NCBI GenBank assembly: GCA_949358305.1
Contig: OX442319.1
Span: 620,001-684,000 of the forward strand
Length of the DNA: 64,000 nucleotides
Direction: 5' to 3'
DNA from: Strigamia acuminata
Taxonomy: Eukaryota; Arthropoda; Chilopoda; Geophilomorpha; Linotaeniidae
A program made the translations under genes and the position numbers. The notes under the pieces are model-generated. The model ran no database searches. It had not been told where the DNA came from and was given only the letters and a program-made list of their open reading frames with translations. Numbering within the stretch: the stretch's first letter is position 1; every line of letters begins with the position of its first letter. Positions 30,504-40,764 of the stretch are shown here, in pieces.

Positions 30504-31625
30504 GTGAAGTTGAGCAAGTGCACATTTGGGACAAACACCATCAAGTATTTGGGACATGTAGTGGACTCCGAGGGTATATCACCAGACCCAAGGAATCTGG
30601 AATCCGTAGCTAAGTTTCCAGTTCCTACTAACCTCAAACTTCTTCGAGGATTCATAGGGCTCTGTTCGTATTACAGGAAGTTTATTCCAGGTTTTGCGGA
30701 CATATCCAAGCCCTTAGTCAATTTGACGAAGAAGGACGAGAAATTCGATTGGGGCCCACCTCATGACAAGGCCTTCAAAACATTGAGGACCGCCCTTATC
30801 ACCGTGCCAGTGCTTGCGCACCCTAATTTTGAAGAACCCTTCATGGTATCGACAGACGCGAGCGCATACGGTCTTGGAGCAGTGTTGAAACAGAAGATAA
30901 ACAAACAAGAACATGTGATAGCTTATGCCAGCAGACTTCTCAGCCAAGCAGAACAGAATTACACAGCCACAGAAAGGGAATGTCTGGCCATTCTGTTTGG
31001 AATTGAAAAGTACCGACCTTATCTGTATGGTAAGAAGTTCCAGATAATTACAGACCATTCGGCACTCCAATGGCTGAAATCAGTCAAAAACCCCAATGGC
31101 AGACTAGCTAGATGGAGCCTACAGCTAGTAGACTTTGATTTCGATGTGATCCACAAGAGCGGAAAAGCGCACAAAGATGCCGACGCCTTGAGCAGAATTC
31201 CAGAAGATTTAAGCGAGGAAGAAAACGAAATAGTTCCCTCACTTTTACTCGAACAGCTCGACCTTCCTGCTGAGCAGCGTAAGGACAAGAAGCTACTGGA
31301 ATTGATCACCGCAATGAATCAAGGAGAGCAACTTCCGAAGAAGAGAAGACGTCCTCTAAAGCAGTTCGTCCTTCTCGACAATGTGTTGTTTAGGAAGAAA
31401 AATTCTTTGAATTCCCTAGACACGGAAGTAAATCTGTTATATGTTCCGCAGCATTTGAAAACTGCAGTTCTTGAAGAAATGCATGACGGACTGACGGGTG
31501 CTCACTTGGGCCTAAACAAAACGTGGAAGAGAATGAGAACAAGATTCTTCTGGCCCCGGCTATATATAAAGACGTTAGAAATTACGTACTTTCTTGTCCA
31601 CATTGCGCGAGCTCGAAATCAATGA
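30504..31625 (+). pseudogene. pol: A2 pol, end of RT, RNase H and integrase zinc finger
   Basis: Picks up after the RT deletion with LSKCTFGTNTIKYLGHVVD, then the RNase H domain (STDASAYGLGAVLKQ, TERECLAILFGIEKY, ITDHSALQWLKS, DADALSRIP) and the start of the integrase zinc finger (HDGLTGAHLGLNKTWKRM). At about 31556, CTATAT stands where A1 has ATAT, a 2-base insertion that throws the frame off; it ends at 31625. The TGG mutated to TAG in A1 is intact here. Confidence 0.87.
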
Positions 31626-32821
31626 CAACAGCGCCAAAAGGTTTAATGCAGCCGTGGTCTACAATATCTAAGCCTTTCGAGAGGATTGGAATCGATACAT
31701 TGGGAAGTTTTCCGACCTCCGATAAGGGCAACAAGTATGTTTTCGTAATGACAGATTATTTGTCGCGGACAGTGATTGCTAGAGCAGCTCCAGCATCAAC
31801 AGCGTTGGAAGCAGCTAGAAGTTTGCTTTATGAGTTAATGTTGAAGGAAGGCAGTCCGAGAGAAATCCTGAGCGATAGAGGCACAGAATACAGAAACAAA
31901 ATGGTAGAAGAAGTATCAAATATGTTTAAAGCCCTACACAAAACCACTTCAGGGTACCATCCAAGGACCAATGGCCTTACAGAAAGATTTAATGCGACGT
32001 TTGCAAAAATGTTGCAGATTTATGTTGATAAGGACCAGAGGGACTGGGATGATTTTTTGCCATTTTTGCTTTTCTCATATAATACCGGTGTGCATGAAAC
32101 GACAGGATATACACCTTATTATCTTTTGAAAGGATATGAAGTTGATTTGAACGTGGACGTAAACCTCAACTTACCTCAAAAAGAATTTACCTTGCGAACC
32201 TCAAAATTCATCAGAGAAGCTAGGAAGATAGCAAATGAAAGGTTGGAGTGGCAAGGAGAAAAAAGCAGAAGAAGATTCGATCAAGGCCGAGTTCATGTGG
32301 AATTTGATCCAGGAGAATTAGTTTATCTCAAAACACCCAATAGAAAAGTTGGGTTAAGTGAAAAACTCCTACCACAGTTCTCAGGCCCATACGAAATAGT
32401 AAGAAGAACCGCGCCAAATGACTACGAAATTAGAAGTTCAAATGGAAAGAAAACAGATATTGTCAACATTGAACGATTAAAACCGTATAAACCCAGAGAA
32501 GAAATTCCAGCGGAGATATTAGAAGAATTGACAGCTAAAAAAGTCACATTTGCCGATGAAAATGCAACACAGAGTGAAAAACAACAAGAAATTGAAGAAA
32601 ACACATCAATTTCGCCAATTCCAATCGCTAAAGAACGATTTATTAGCGATGACGACCAAATTTCGTTAAAAACACTCTTTGAACCTGAAGAAAATGCAAT
32701 AAAAATGTCAAATTTCCCAATTCCAAGCGAAAAAGAGCGATTAAAAGCGCTCTATGGACCGAAAGAAATTATGGAAAGATGGCAAAACGAAGACGAACGG
32801 AAAAACGAAGGAAATCAATAG
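31559..32821 (+). pseudogene. pol: A2 pol, integrase core and C-terminus
   Basis: Continues integrase after the 2-base insertion: IYKDVRNYVLSCPHCASSK completes the HHCC finger, followed by the DDE core (Asp in IGIDTLGSF, Asp in ILSDRGTEY, Glu in NGLTERFNATF) and a GPY-type tail (LPQFSGPYEIVRRTAPNDYE). The frame ends with TAG at 32819, where A1 has TTG and continues for 40 more codons. The core residues are all present. Confidence 0.87.
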
Positions 32822-33356
32822 CGAAAACCGCCGACAGGTGTCGCTGACGCAGTCGATGACGCGTCGCCACCTGAAATCGAGAGTTTCCGGTCACGTCGCC
32901 TTCGCAAACAGGCTCGTCGTGACTACAGTGGATTGTGTTAAGGTTTTCTGAGACGAACCAGGTTTACTGTGTGACTCAAAGAAACCTAAAGCATTAATAA
33001 CAGCAGCAGTTGATTTGTGTGTGATTCCGTAAGTGAAAAGAGTGGATTTTGAACGAATTTGGCGAACAAATAGCTTAAAAACGAAACGAATCTATCGCGA
33101 ATTCTGTGAGAAAATAACATCGCGAAATGGAAATTTAGGCTTAAATAATTGTGTTAAATCTTCGAAATGAAATTTTAGTGTGTGCATATATTATCAAGTG
33201 ACTAATTAGTTGAAGAATTGTTAAATTTAGTGTAATTTAGTGTAACATGAAATGTTATATGAAATAATGAATGGAAATTGGAAAAATTTTGTGAAAATTT
33301 TGAATTAATGAATTAATTTATTTTATTTTCTTTTCAAATAAAATATTAGAATCCGA
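32822..33356 (+). other. A2 spacer between pol and protease gene
   Basis: The first 120 bases are the former pol C-terminal tail still coding in A1. The rest is AT-rich. Just before the next ATG a pyrimidine-rich stretch ends TATTAG at 33349 or so, a possible splice acceptor for a subgenomic mRNA; A1 lacks this piece. Confidence 0.5.
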
Positions 33357-34730
33357 ATGGACGAAATGGCAAGCAAATTTGATCGGATGGATGTGCGTAG
33401 TGACAGTGACAGCGATGCGGATTCGGTTTGCTCGATGCAAGTGGGCGATCTTTTGGAACGTCAACTTAAGAAAGGCGATGACTTGGAAATTTATTTAGCA
33501 AATAAGCCGAGCACAAGTAAAACTTTGGACGAATTGGTTAACTGCCCACGCCCGTTTACAGAGGGAAAACAAAAGGCGGAGGAAGACAAAAAGAAATATG
33601 CAGGACCATTAACAAAGGGTGAAGAAGGCTTATTGCGTCGTCGTCGTAAGAATCGACAATTGAAACGAGATAAGAAAGCACAAAAGAAGAAAGTGTTTGA
33701 CGAGCAATCGAAAAGAATCCGGGAAGAAGAAATGCGTCACACCGTTGATCGAAACAAACGCCGATTAAATGATTTGCGAATGGAGCACCGGAATATGGTC
33801 AACGCCATTAGAGCCAGGAAATTAAAAGGAGTGATGGGATTGCCCGACTACCAGTTGTGGAGAACAGGGGCGAATGCTTTGCTGATCCAGGAGGCGAAGA
33901 TAAGAAAAAATATTTTAAAAGCCATCGCCCTAGCGAGAAGAGAGTCCTTCCAGGACCCTAGTGTAGTGTTTCCCACTCCTATACGGGTATACCGTGTGGA
34001 GTTGGACGCTGCACGACAGGTCCAGGCTCTCGGACTTGCATTAGATTATAGTAATGCGCCAAAATATGACTTAGCATTCGACGCCGTAGGTTGTCCGCCG
34101 ATTAAAGTCATGAACTATCAGATGGCAGCATTAGGCGATCTAACGCCGGGACGACAGAGCTGGACGTATGACAGCGTCGTTGATCACTACCTCCAACTGT
34201 TAGAAGAACGATATCCCATATTGGCACCAATTCAATCTGAGTGGGTCTTCAAAATGGTGGACCCAGCTAAACGAAAGGAAGCGATCTATTGGCTAATGAA
34301 GAGACTTCCAAGTGCTCAAAAGAAGATTTGGGTGTTTCCAGTTCCTATTGAAGAGCATTGGCAGCTTTTCATAGTGGATTGGCGGAAAAAGCCAACCCAA
34401 TACGTGCTTTATGACCCAAGCGGACCAATAGAGCGCACATATCCAAAGTGGGAATCTTTAAGATACTCGTTGATGGATGCAGGAGTAAAGTTTCCAAACA
34501 AATTCATACGTTGGGACCCGCCACGTATGCACCAATTGGATAATGACAGCTGTGGCCCAACCATACTCTACTTCACTAGAAGATACGTTGAAGACCGTGA
34601 CTTAATGCAGTTTGGGGAGCCATGTGAGTTACGCTTACGATTTGTGTACGAGATTGCAAATCGTGAAATTCTCCCATTCGAATTGATCAAAGAAGAAGAT
34701 AAGAAGGATCAAGCGGAAGGAGGAGAGTGA
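33357..34730 (+). CDS. A2 Ulp1/SENP-like cysteine protease (C48) ORF
   Basis: 457 codons from ATG 33357 (MDEMASKFDRMDVRSDSD). Layout: acidic N-terminus; basic, probably helical region around residues 93-190 (RRRRKNRQLKRDKK); C-terminal cysteine protease domain. Catalytic residues read directly: His334 in EEHWQLF, Asp353 in LYDPSG, Gln393 in MHQLD and Cys399 in DSCGPTILYF, the order and context of Ulp1/SENP and adenovirus-type proteases (clan CE). The gene follows pol, same strand, and ends about 400 bases before the 3' LTR. Only about ten residues differ from the A1 copy, with no indel. Role unknown: removing SUMO-like modifiers, opposing host silencing, or processing Gag are possibilities, none shown. 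Confidence 0.88.
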   Translation: MDEMASKFDRMDVRSDSDSDADSVCSMQVGDLLERQLKKGDDLEIYLANKPSTSKTLDELVNCPRPFTEGKQKAEEDKKKYAGPLTKGEEGLLRRRRKNRQLKRDKKAQKKKVFDEQSKRIREEEMRHTVDRNKRRLNDLRMEHRNMVNAIRARKLKGVMGLPDYQLWRTGANALLIQEAKIRKNILKAIALARRESFQDPSVVFPTPIRVYRVELDAARQVQALGLALDYSNAPKYDLAFDAVGCPPIKVMNYQMAALGDLTPGRQSWTYDSVVDHYLQLLEERYPILAPIQSEWVFKMVDPAKRKEAIYWLMKRLPSAQKKIWVFPVPIEEHWQLFIVDWRKKPTQYVLYDPSGPIERTYPKWESLRYSLMDAGVKFPNKFIRWDPPRMHQLDNDSCGPTILYFTRRYVEDRDLMQFGEPCELRLRFVYEIANREILPFELIKEEDKKDQAEGGE

Positions 34731-35128
34731 AGTGAACTTTAACTTCTTTAAGTGAATAAGTGTAAAATCAACACGAACTTTGAACATTTTTTTTTTGTGT
34801 GTGTTTTTTTTTATTTTATAGAAAATTGAAAACTGAAAAAAAGTAATATAAAACAAAAAACCAAAAAGTGTTATCATTGAGGAAAAGTGTTAATTTTATT
34901 TGATTTTAAACTTTGAATATTGTTTCCAATGTAAAAGTGTAATAAAAAGTGACTATGACATTTATAAACATTGAAAGAGTGAATCATATAATATTTTTTG
35001 TAAAAATAAGGATGATGAAAAGAGATTCTCAAAAATTGTAAAATTGTGTTTATGATTTGAAAATTTTTTATGTAAAAGGAGATGCGTTAGTTAGAACAAT
35101 TCATTGTTTTTCGAGAGACCGAAAAAAT
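34731..35128 (+). other. A2 3' untranslated region
   Basis: About 400 AT-rich bases with long T and A runs; no gene seen. Confidence 0.7.
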
Positions 35129-35141
35129 TAAAGGGGGGGGG
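35129..35141 (+). promoter_or_regulatory. A2 polypurine tract
   Basis: An AAAGGGGGGGGG-like purine run ending one base before the 3' LTR, the expected plus-strand primer. Confidence 0.75.
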
Positions 35142-35142
35142 C

Positions 35143-35635
35143 TGTTACGCGGTAGAGCCGTACCGTGTATCGGCTGGCTCTGCTCGCTCTGTTTAGGCAT
35201 TTAATGCAATGAATTCTCACTAGACGGCGCTGCGCACCTAATTAGATGCACAGACCGTTCAACTTAGTTGATAGGGGGAATAGGAGTTTACTTAGTGAGC
35301 TGATTAAGCCAGAGAGCTCAGATCTCTTTTGATTCTCAAACTGTTACCTTCACCTACTACTGCCAGCCGGTTGACGGTCAGGCAGGACTAGGTTTCCTGA
35401 ATTGAATTGAATAAACAACAGCATCATCCTTATTTGATTTGAATGAACCATTTATGTGTTTTAGGTTTAATAAATGAACAAATGTAATAAGAGCTGATGA
35501 CCGAACATTTACATTAGTAAATGTCCGACTTTGAACAATAAAGCCAACAGGCATTTTACATATAAAACCCTGTGTCATTCTTGATTGAATTCATGTCACG
35601 TAGGACTAAATCAATCCCCATTTAGCCACGTAACA
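35143..35635 (+). repeat. A2 3' LTR
   Basis: 493 bases, apparently identical to 27583-28075, followed by the target duplication ATAT. Confidence 0.95.
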
Positions 35636-35639
35636 ATAT

Positions 35640-36834
35640 TTACAAAGTAAATAAGGAATTTTTCATTACAACTATTTTTTCATTTGAAAAAATGGATTTT
35701 ACGGTGAAATGGTAAATTTACCACGTGATAAGGTGTGAAAATCTTACCACCGAGGGATGAAGATTAAGCTGACTTGGATACGTTCGTGTCCGCCCCCGAT
35801 TCTTCGATGCACCATAATTTCGATCGAACACGTGAAAAAAAACGACTTGGCGACCTTCGAAAGAATTCGATTGCAATGTCAAAAAAACAATCGGTTAGGT
35901 ATAAATACCTAATCTATCTAATTCTTGTTTGAAAGTTTGAATAAACTAGAAAGCATATAATTATTTATGCCTAATAATGTCAGAATATTTAAATAATGTT
36001 CGAATCCAGTTTTTCAGAAGATTCTAAAGAATATTCTGAAGAAACGGAGGGGGAGGAAATATAAGAAACCTTGTATAATACAGCAACAATCGTGAAATAT
36101 GATTATTTACAAAATAATCGATGGAATTACGATCGAAATTCCCATCAAAAATCGTTTATAAATAAAATATCTATAGGATATAGTTTAAACTTAGTTAAAA
36201 CTTGGTTAAAACTGAAATTTTATTATTTGATGAATTCAAATAAAGAACGGAATACAGTTCGAATGTAGCAAAGACTTTTGCTATTACGATTACTTAGCAA
36301 CGGTGTTTTACAGGAAAGCTGCCCGAATCAAACGATTCAAGCGTACTTTTGTAGATTGTTGCTAAACAATTTAAACCTTCACGAAAGTCGTTTTTACCGT
36401 GGTTTTATGGATAATTTCCATGAAATAATTGTTAGAAGTTTTGGTCAAAACTTTATTTTGGGTTTATAAGTATAAATTCAGATGAAAATTCTTTCCCCAG
36501 TGATTAAAAATCACCAATAAAAAATCACTAGTTTTAAGAAAACATGCGATAATTTTGGAAATTTGAAAAATATCCATTTTGATTTTGTGACTACGTCATA
36601 ATTCTGAGATCTGACAAGATTAAGGTTCCACGAAAATGGTGGAATCAACCAATCCCAGACGAGATTAAGATCTCGCGAGACTAATGTTTGAAGTTTGACC
36701 AATCAGAGAGGTTTACCGAAGTACCCATACTTCAATTCGAACCAGTGTAACCATTGCTTCGTTTGCAACCCTCCTGAACGCTTGTGACTTCTTCATTATC
36801 TCTTAGACTTCAGAATTTTATTTTCAGTTTTACG
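35640..36834 (+). other. B1 leader, part after A2
   Basis: Continuation of the B1 leader. It has one more diverged repeat unit (about 35720-35850 and 36270-36390, with TTACTTAGCAACGGTGTTTTACAGG). A segment at about 36020-36070 (AGAATATTCTGAAGAAACGG) resembles part of B2 pol near 56310, so a trace of pol may be embedded. The sequence at 36590-36830 closely matches B2 just upstream of its gag. Confidence 0.55.
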
Positions 36835-37569
36835 ATGACTAGTAACCAACACCCGATGAACACGCGTAGTAAGAATGGAAATCTTCAGTTACCTGGTAGA
36901 TTTACTATACGAGACCTTCCTTTAATTCACGAAGAAGTTGAAAACATTGATAATGTTTTGGTAGAAAATAATATGGTACACGAAGTTTCGAATGAAACTA
37001 CGGAACCTTTAGTTAAAGGGGATCCCAACTTGGATCAAAATAATCCAACGGACGGATCTCATCTAGGTCCAGCAAGACTACAAGTTTGTCAAAATTTCGG
37101 TTTGGATCCAAACCAATTTATAACAGTAGACGAAATGTTGGCGTTTGCCAGCAATAATACCGTAGTCAGTGTGAATGATTCGAATCCGAATCATAATATT
37201 CCGATCGGAACTCAACCTGATCCAGCCGGATCACAGATGTCTGATCCCATTTATCGGTTTCAACGTCGAGTCGCTCGCGGTGATTTACGAACTCCTAAAA
37301 AACCAATTAATTGGAAACCTTGTTCGAATAACAATTCGGAAGAGTCTCAAAAGAGACCAAATATAGAATTGGCAAAAAGTGTTTCATTTGTTAAACGTTC
37401 AAAACCCAATTGGGTAACGGCGGAAGTGTTGAATTCAACACTTGACGCTAAATTTAGTAATTTTGAGAACAAATTACAAAACAGTCTTACGGGTTTCATA
37501 ACTGAAATTCTTAATAAAATAGACAGACTTGAAACAAACGTTTCTAATGTGTCTGAAGCAAAATGCTAG
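36835..37569 (+). CDS. gag: B1 mini-Gag (gag N-terminus fused to C-terminus)
   Basis: 244 codons from ATG 36835 (MTSNQHPMNTRSKNG). The first part matches the B2 Gag N-terminus (MNTRSK, the SHLGPARLQVCQNFGLDPNQF block) and the last part matches the B2 Gag C-terminus, a likely coiled coil (VLNSTLDAKFSNFENKLQNS). The central N-rich region, capsid and zinc knuckle of B2 Gag (about 400 residues) are missing, yet the frame is kept. After the stop, the B2 slippery A-run is changed to AAAATGC, though a GGGATAA...TTATCCC stem persists. No pol follows. The product could still contact B2 Gag through its ends. Confidence 0.75.
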   Translation: MTSNQHPMNTRSKNGNLQLPGRFTIRDLPLIHEEVENIDNVLVENNMVHEVSNETTEPLVKGDPNLDQNNPTDGSHLGPARLQVCQNFGLDPNQFITVDEMLAFASNNTVVSVNDSNPNHNIPIGTQPDPAGSQMSDPIYRFQRRVARGDLRTPKKPINWKPCSNNNSEESQKRPNIELAKSVSFVKRSKPNWVTAEVLNSTLDAKFSNFENKLQNSLTGFITEILNKIDRLETNVSNVSEAKC

Positions 37570-38393
37570 ATCCGGGGGATAAAAAAAATTATCCCACCAA
37601 AGTCAAAAGGTTTTAAATAAACCTCGATCACCGGAACTTTAAATAAAGCTTGGTTGTTAAAAAGTTAAATCTATTCAATAGAATAAAAAGTTTTTTAATA
37701 AAAACTTGTGTGGTATTTTGATAAATACTTTAAGCGGTGTAGTGATTAGTAAATCACACCACCGGGGGATAGTATAAATGAAATAAAAAATTCTAGAATT
37801 CTAGAAATCATGACAAATAAAAGAATTTTTATTTTGGAACAAATACATTTTACACTCGTAGAATGAATTGGTATTGTTTTCTAGAAGAAAATAAAATATG
37901 AGTTAGGTTACACGACTAAAAATAAATATTTGTAGTAATTAGACAATAGTCTAGTTATTTGTGTACAAAATCCCCAAGTAAAGTAAAGGTCAAGTCTCAG
38001 TCGAGGCTTGGGATATTAAGCAGTGAAAGAATTATGTTTTGATTTTTATTAAGTCAAAATTGCAGAGTTGTTACAGATCTTAGAATAAATATGATTATAT
38101 TTAAATTAGATCGGTAGAGTAAGATTTCAATTGAAATCGAGTGGTTGACGAACATGAATGACGTGTTCTGAAGAATTTATTCTGTTGCTTAGCAACCAGG
38201 AGAAGTGTCGTACAGGAAAACCAATTAGTCAATTGTGTTATAAGTTTCTGAAAGAAATTAGTGTGATTAATTTTGAATAAAATTAATAGAGCACGTATTG
38301 AATTGGTTAATTCAATAAACTCTCGGTGAACATCTTAAGTTAAAAAAGTAACTTTCCAATGACAAATATAGAGTTGGTTAACTCTATGTTTGC
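37570..38393 (+). other. B1 3' region without pol or ORF3
   Basis: About 820 non-coding bases. Parts resemble B2 non-coding sequence after pol (for example TCGAGGCTTGG near 38005 against 58867, and GTTGCTTAGCAACCAGG at 38185 against 61279), so pol and ORF3 were removed by deletions that left the flanks. Confidence 0.6.
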
Positions 38394-38405
38394 CACCGGG
38401 GGATG
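38394..38405 (+). promoter_or_regulatory. B1 polypurine tract
   Basis: CACCGGGGGATG directly before the 3' LTR; the same block precedes the B2 3' LTR. Confidence 0.65.
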
Positions 38406-39833
38406 TGTGACGGTTATAAAACCGTATTTTCCCAGATTTATCGCCAGACGGCGCTATTTGATTAAAAGCGCGCATTTTCGAATGAATTGCGACAATTATA
38501 ATTAATTGTTATAATGATGTGAATAAATATAAGATATTTATTAAACATGATAAAGTATTATTTACTTAAACAATTGATTCTACCGAATCAATATTATATT
38601 TTATATTTACTTGTTGAAGGGGACCAATCGGACCCTTCTTGACCCAATTCCATATTAGGTCCGAACCCCAGTCTATATTAGGTCCGGACTAGTGATCCAC
38701 GAATCCGTCGATTCAGGCACCTGATTGGCTATCGCCAATCTGATTGTTCTCCAGAACTATATAAGCTCTGGTTTTCTACCAGGCCTTTGGCTTGCTCTGA
38801 ATAATGTTTGTATGTATTGTTGGTTATCGTTTGATTTCTCTCTTTCTTATCGACACATCAGGCCCCCTCGACTCTCATCCTAATGGATATTGTTGTTGTA
38901 GCGTCATTTCGGGAAGACTAACTCCGGTAAACAAATGGTCCCGTAGCGATTAGCCAGCTGCTCTAAGGAGCAGTAGGATTTCGTACGGTGACATAGTATA
39001 ATGTTTATATACAGTTGGCCTTGCTAGATGAAAGTGGGCCCCTCAACTAACTGGCCCATGGTCGCGGTAAGGATGGTTGTTATGGACAATCATGTGCCGT
39101 AATCTCTCAGGTCCCCGTCTTTCTGTGACTGGCCCTTCCGTACGTTAAAGGTCGGTGAAGGGCTAATATAATGTAGTTGCTCCGGGTTGGTAGCCCGTGA
39201 ACGGTATACAAAATACCGTGCTAAACAAACTACTTGGATACTGGTAAATCCACTAAATGGTATATCCATTAATTAATTACCCGGCGCCTGATCACGAGAT
39301 CTCGACGTCGTAAGGCATGCTGGCGGATGGAGGTGTCAAAACCTCCCGCGATGGTCCCCTCGACTATCGTGACTGTCCCCGCCCATAAAAATAATATCTA
39401 ATTTTTATTTGTTACATTTTTATAGTTCTAGTTATATTCGAAGTCTGAATCATTCGATTGAATGATCAGCAAATTTAGATCTCGGCGAATGCGAAGGATT
39501 CTTCGCATTCAAAGTCGTTCGGGCTGCGGAGCCGAATACGTCTCCGTAGCGTTATTTGTGACGATGCCGCAAAGTCAGCCGTACCCTTCGAGCATCGCCC
39601 GGATCCTCAACCAGTGTAGCCGCCCGTTTACACGTAACCAGAACCCCGAACCATTTGTATTCGTGGAAACAAGCAGGTAAAACCGTAAGTACGTATTATT
39701 TGGTCATTTATTCATTTAGCGCACATTTCGTAGCTTATCTCGGTTAGGTTGTTGTTAGTCTTAACAACGTCTTGTTCCGACCGATTTATCTTGTTAAATG
39801 GCTAATAAATCAGCCAAAAGTAGAATCGTCACA
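38406..39833 (+). repeat. B1 3' LTR
   Basis: 1428 bases. It matches the 5' LTR with one substitution noticed (GGTCCCTTCG against GGTCCCCTCG), followed by the duplication ATGT. Confidence 0.93.
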
Positions 39834-39837
39834 ATGT

Positions 39838-40637
39838 TGACCTTGTTGTGGGTTCTGCTTAGGATTAGGGTTAGTTTTACCACCCCCTTGTGTCCTTTTC
39901 TTCTTAAACCACCTTTTGTTGTTTGGGTTCCCTCTATTTTCTTGAGATTGTTGCTCCTGTGGCGCTGATGTGTTATGTTCACAACCATAACGATGCCAAC
40001 ATCCACATGAACGCGTTGTTGTCGGACTGCTATTTGACCGCTGTCTACCTCTGTTGTATCTACCTCTAAAGTTCTGTCCGCGCTGCGATGCTGGAATATA
40101 CCACTCGCCTTGTATGAATAATGGAACCGATTGTTGTGGCTCTACCGACTCACTTACGAGCTTTTGCTGTTTTAATTTGATATTTTCAGCTAGTAACTCG
40201 GCGTAGCTTACTGGGGATCCCCCTGTTCCAGACAGTATACCTGTTGTCGTAGGGTTCACCTTTTCATCTACTACTTTTTTGAACATTGTGAGCAGTAGAT
40301 CCGCTGGTTCTTCTGTTTTGTGACTTTCATACAATTTAAGTCTCTGTTCCATTTCTTCTAACGTTGATGGAAATACCGTTATCATCATCTTCTGCATTGC
40401 AGGCTTCAAACCTTGGTAAACGTAATTTATTTTCTGAGTTTCAGTCATTTCTGGTAGAATAAACGCACATTCGGCCAAGACTTTCTTCATGAAGGCATCT
40501 GCTGTACCCTCTTTATGTTTCATAAAGTGGAGAGTATTATAAACATTTTCTTGGCTTCTTCTGAATTTTTTCTCGATCTGTGGTTTCCAATCCGTCCATT
40601 TCCATGTCGGATTCTTCTTAAATTGATCAATTTTCAA
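39838..40637 (-). pseudogene. gag: A1 gag, C-terminal part
   Basis: Minus-strand frame matching A2 Gag from KKNPTWKWTDWKPQIEKKF to the end of the basic tail (QQGQ), including CGCWHRYGCEHN. It begins at a deletion that removed the leader end and about 180 N-terminal codons; the junction carries four TTTTCAA-type units (about 40626-40658). At 39838 it is split by B1; the final codons lie at 23668-23679. Not functional alone. Confidence 0.88.
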
Positions 40638-40658
40638 TTTTCAATTTTCAATTTTCAA
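40626..40658. repeat. short (TTTTCAA)n tandem repeat at A1 deletion junction
   Basis: Four copies of a 7-base unit mark the join between A1 leader and truncated gag; probably made during deletion repair or template switching. Confidence 0.7.
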
Positions 40659-40764
40659 GTTTTTATTTCTAGATTTTTATTAAATTATTTTGGCAATTTT
40701 AATCCAATTTTAATGGGATTTTTAAATCTAAACGGGCCACAATCGAGACCCCATCTCCACCAGT

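Larger units (their letters stand above)
27583..35635 (+). mobile_element. A2: Ty3/gypsy retrotransposon with Ulp1-type gene, plus strand
   Basis: 8.05 kb, LTRs at 27583-28075 and 35143-35635 in which I see no difference, so this is the youngest insertion of the nest. Target duplication ATAT (27579-27582 and 35636-35639). Order: LTR, tRNA-Ala-like primer site, gag, protease/RT/RNase H/integrase, Ulp1-like gene, polypurine tract, LTR. It lacks about 0.93 kb of RT compared with A1. Confidence 0.95.
23680..39833 (+). mobile_element. B1: non-autonomous Ty3/gypsy element carrying A2
   Basis: 1428-base LTRs at 23680-25107 and 38406-39833 that differ by about one base, inverted ends TGTGACG/CGTCACA, and a 4-bp duplication ATGT (23676-23679 and 39834-39837) inside A1 gag. 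Interior sequence, less A2 (27583-35635), is about 5.2 kb. It has a tRNA-Gln primer site, a long repetitive leader, one short gag-derived ORF and no pol or third ORF. It is related to B2, which could supply proteins in trans. Confidence 0.93.
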
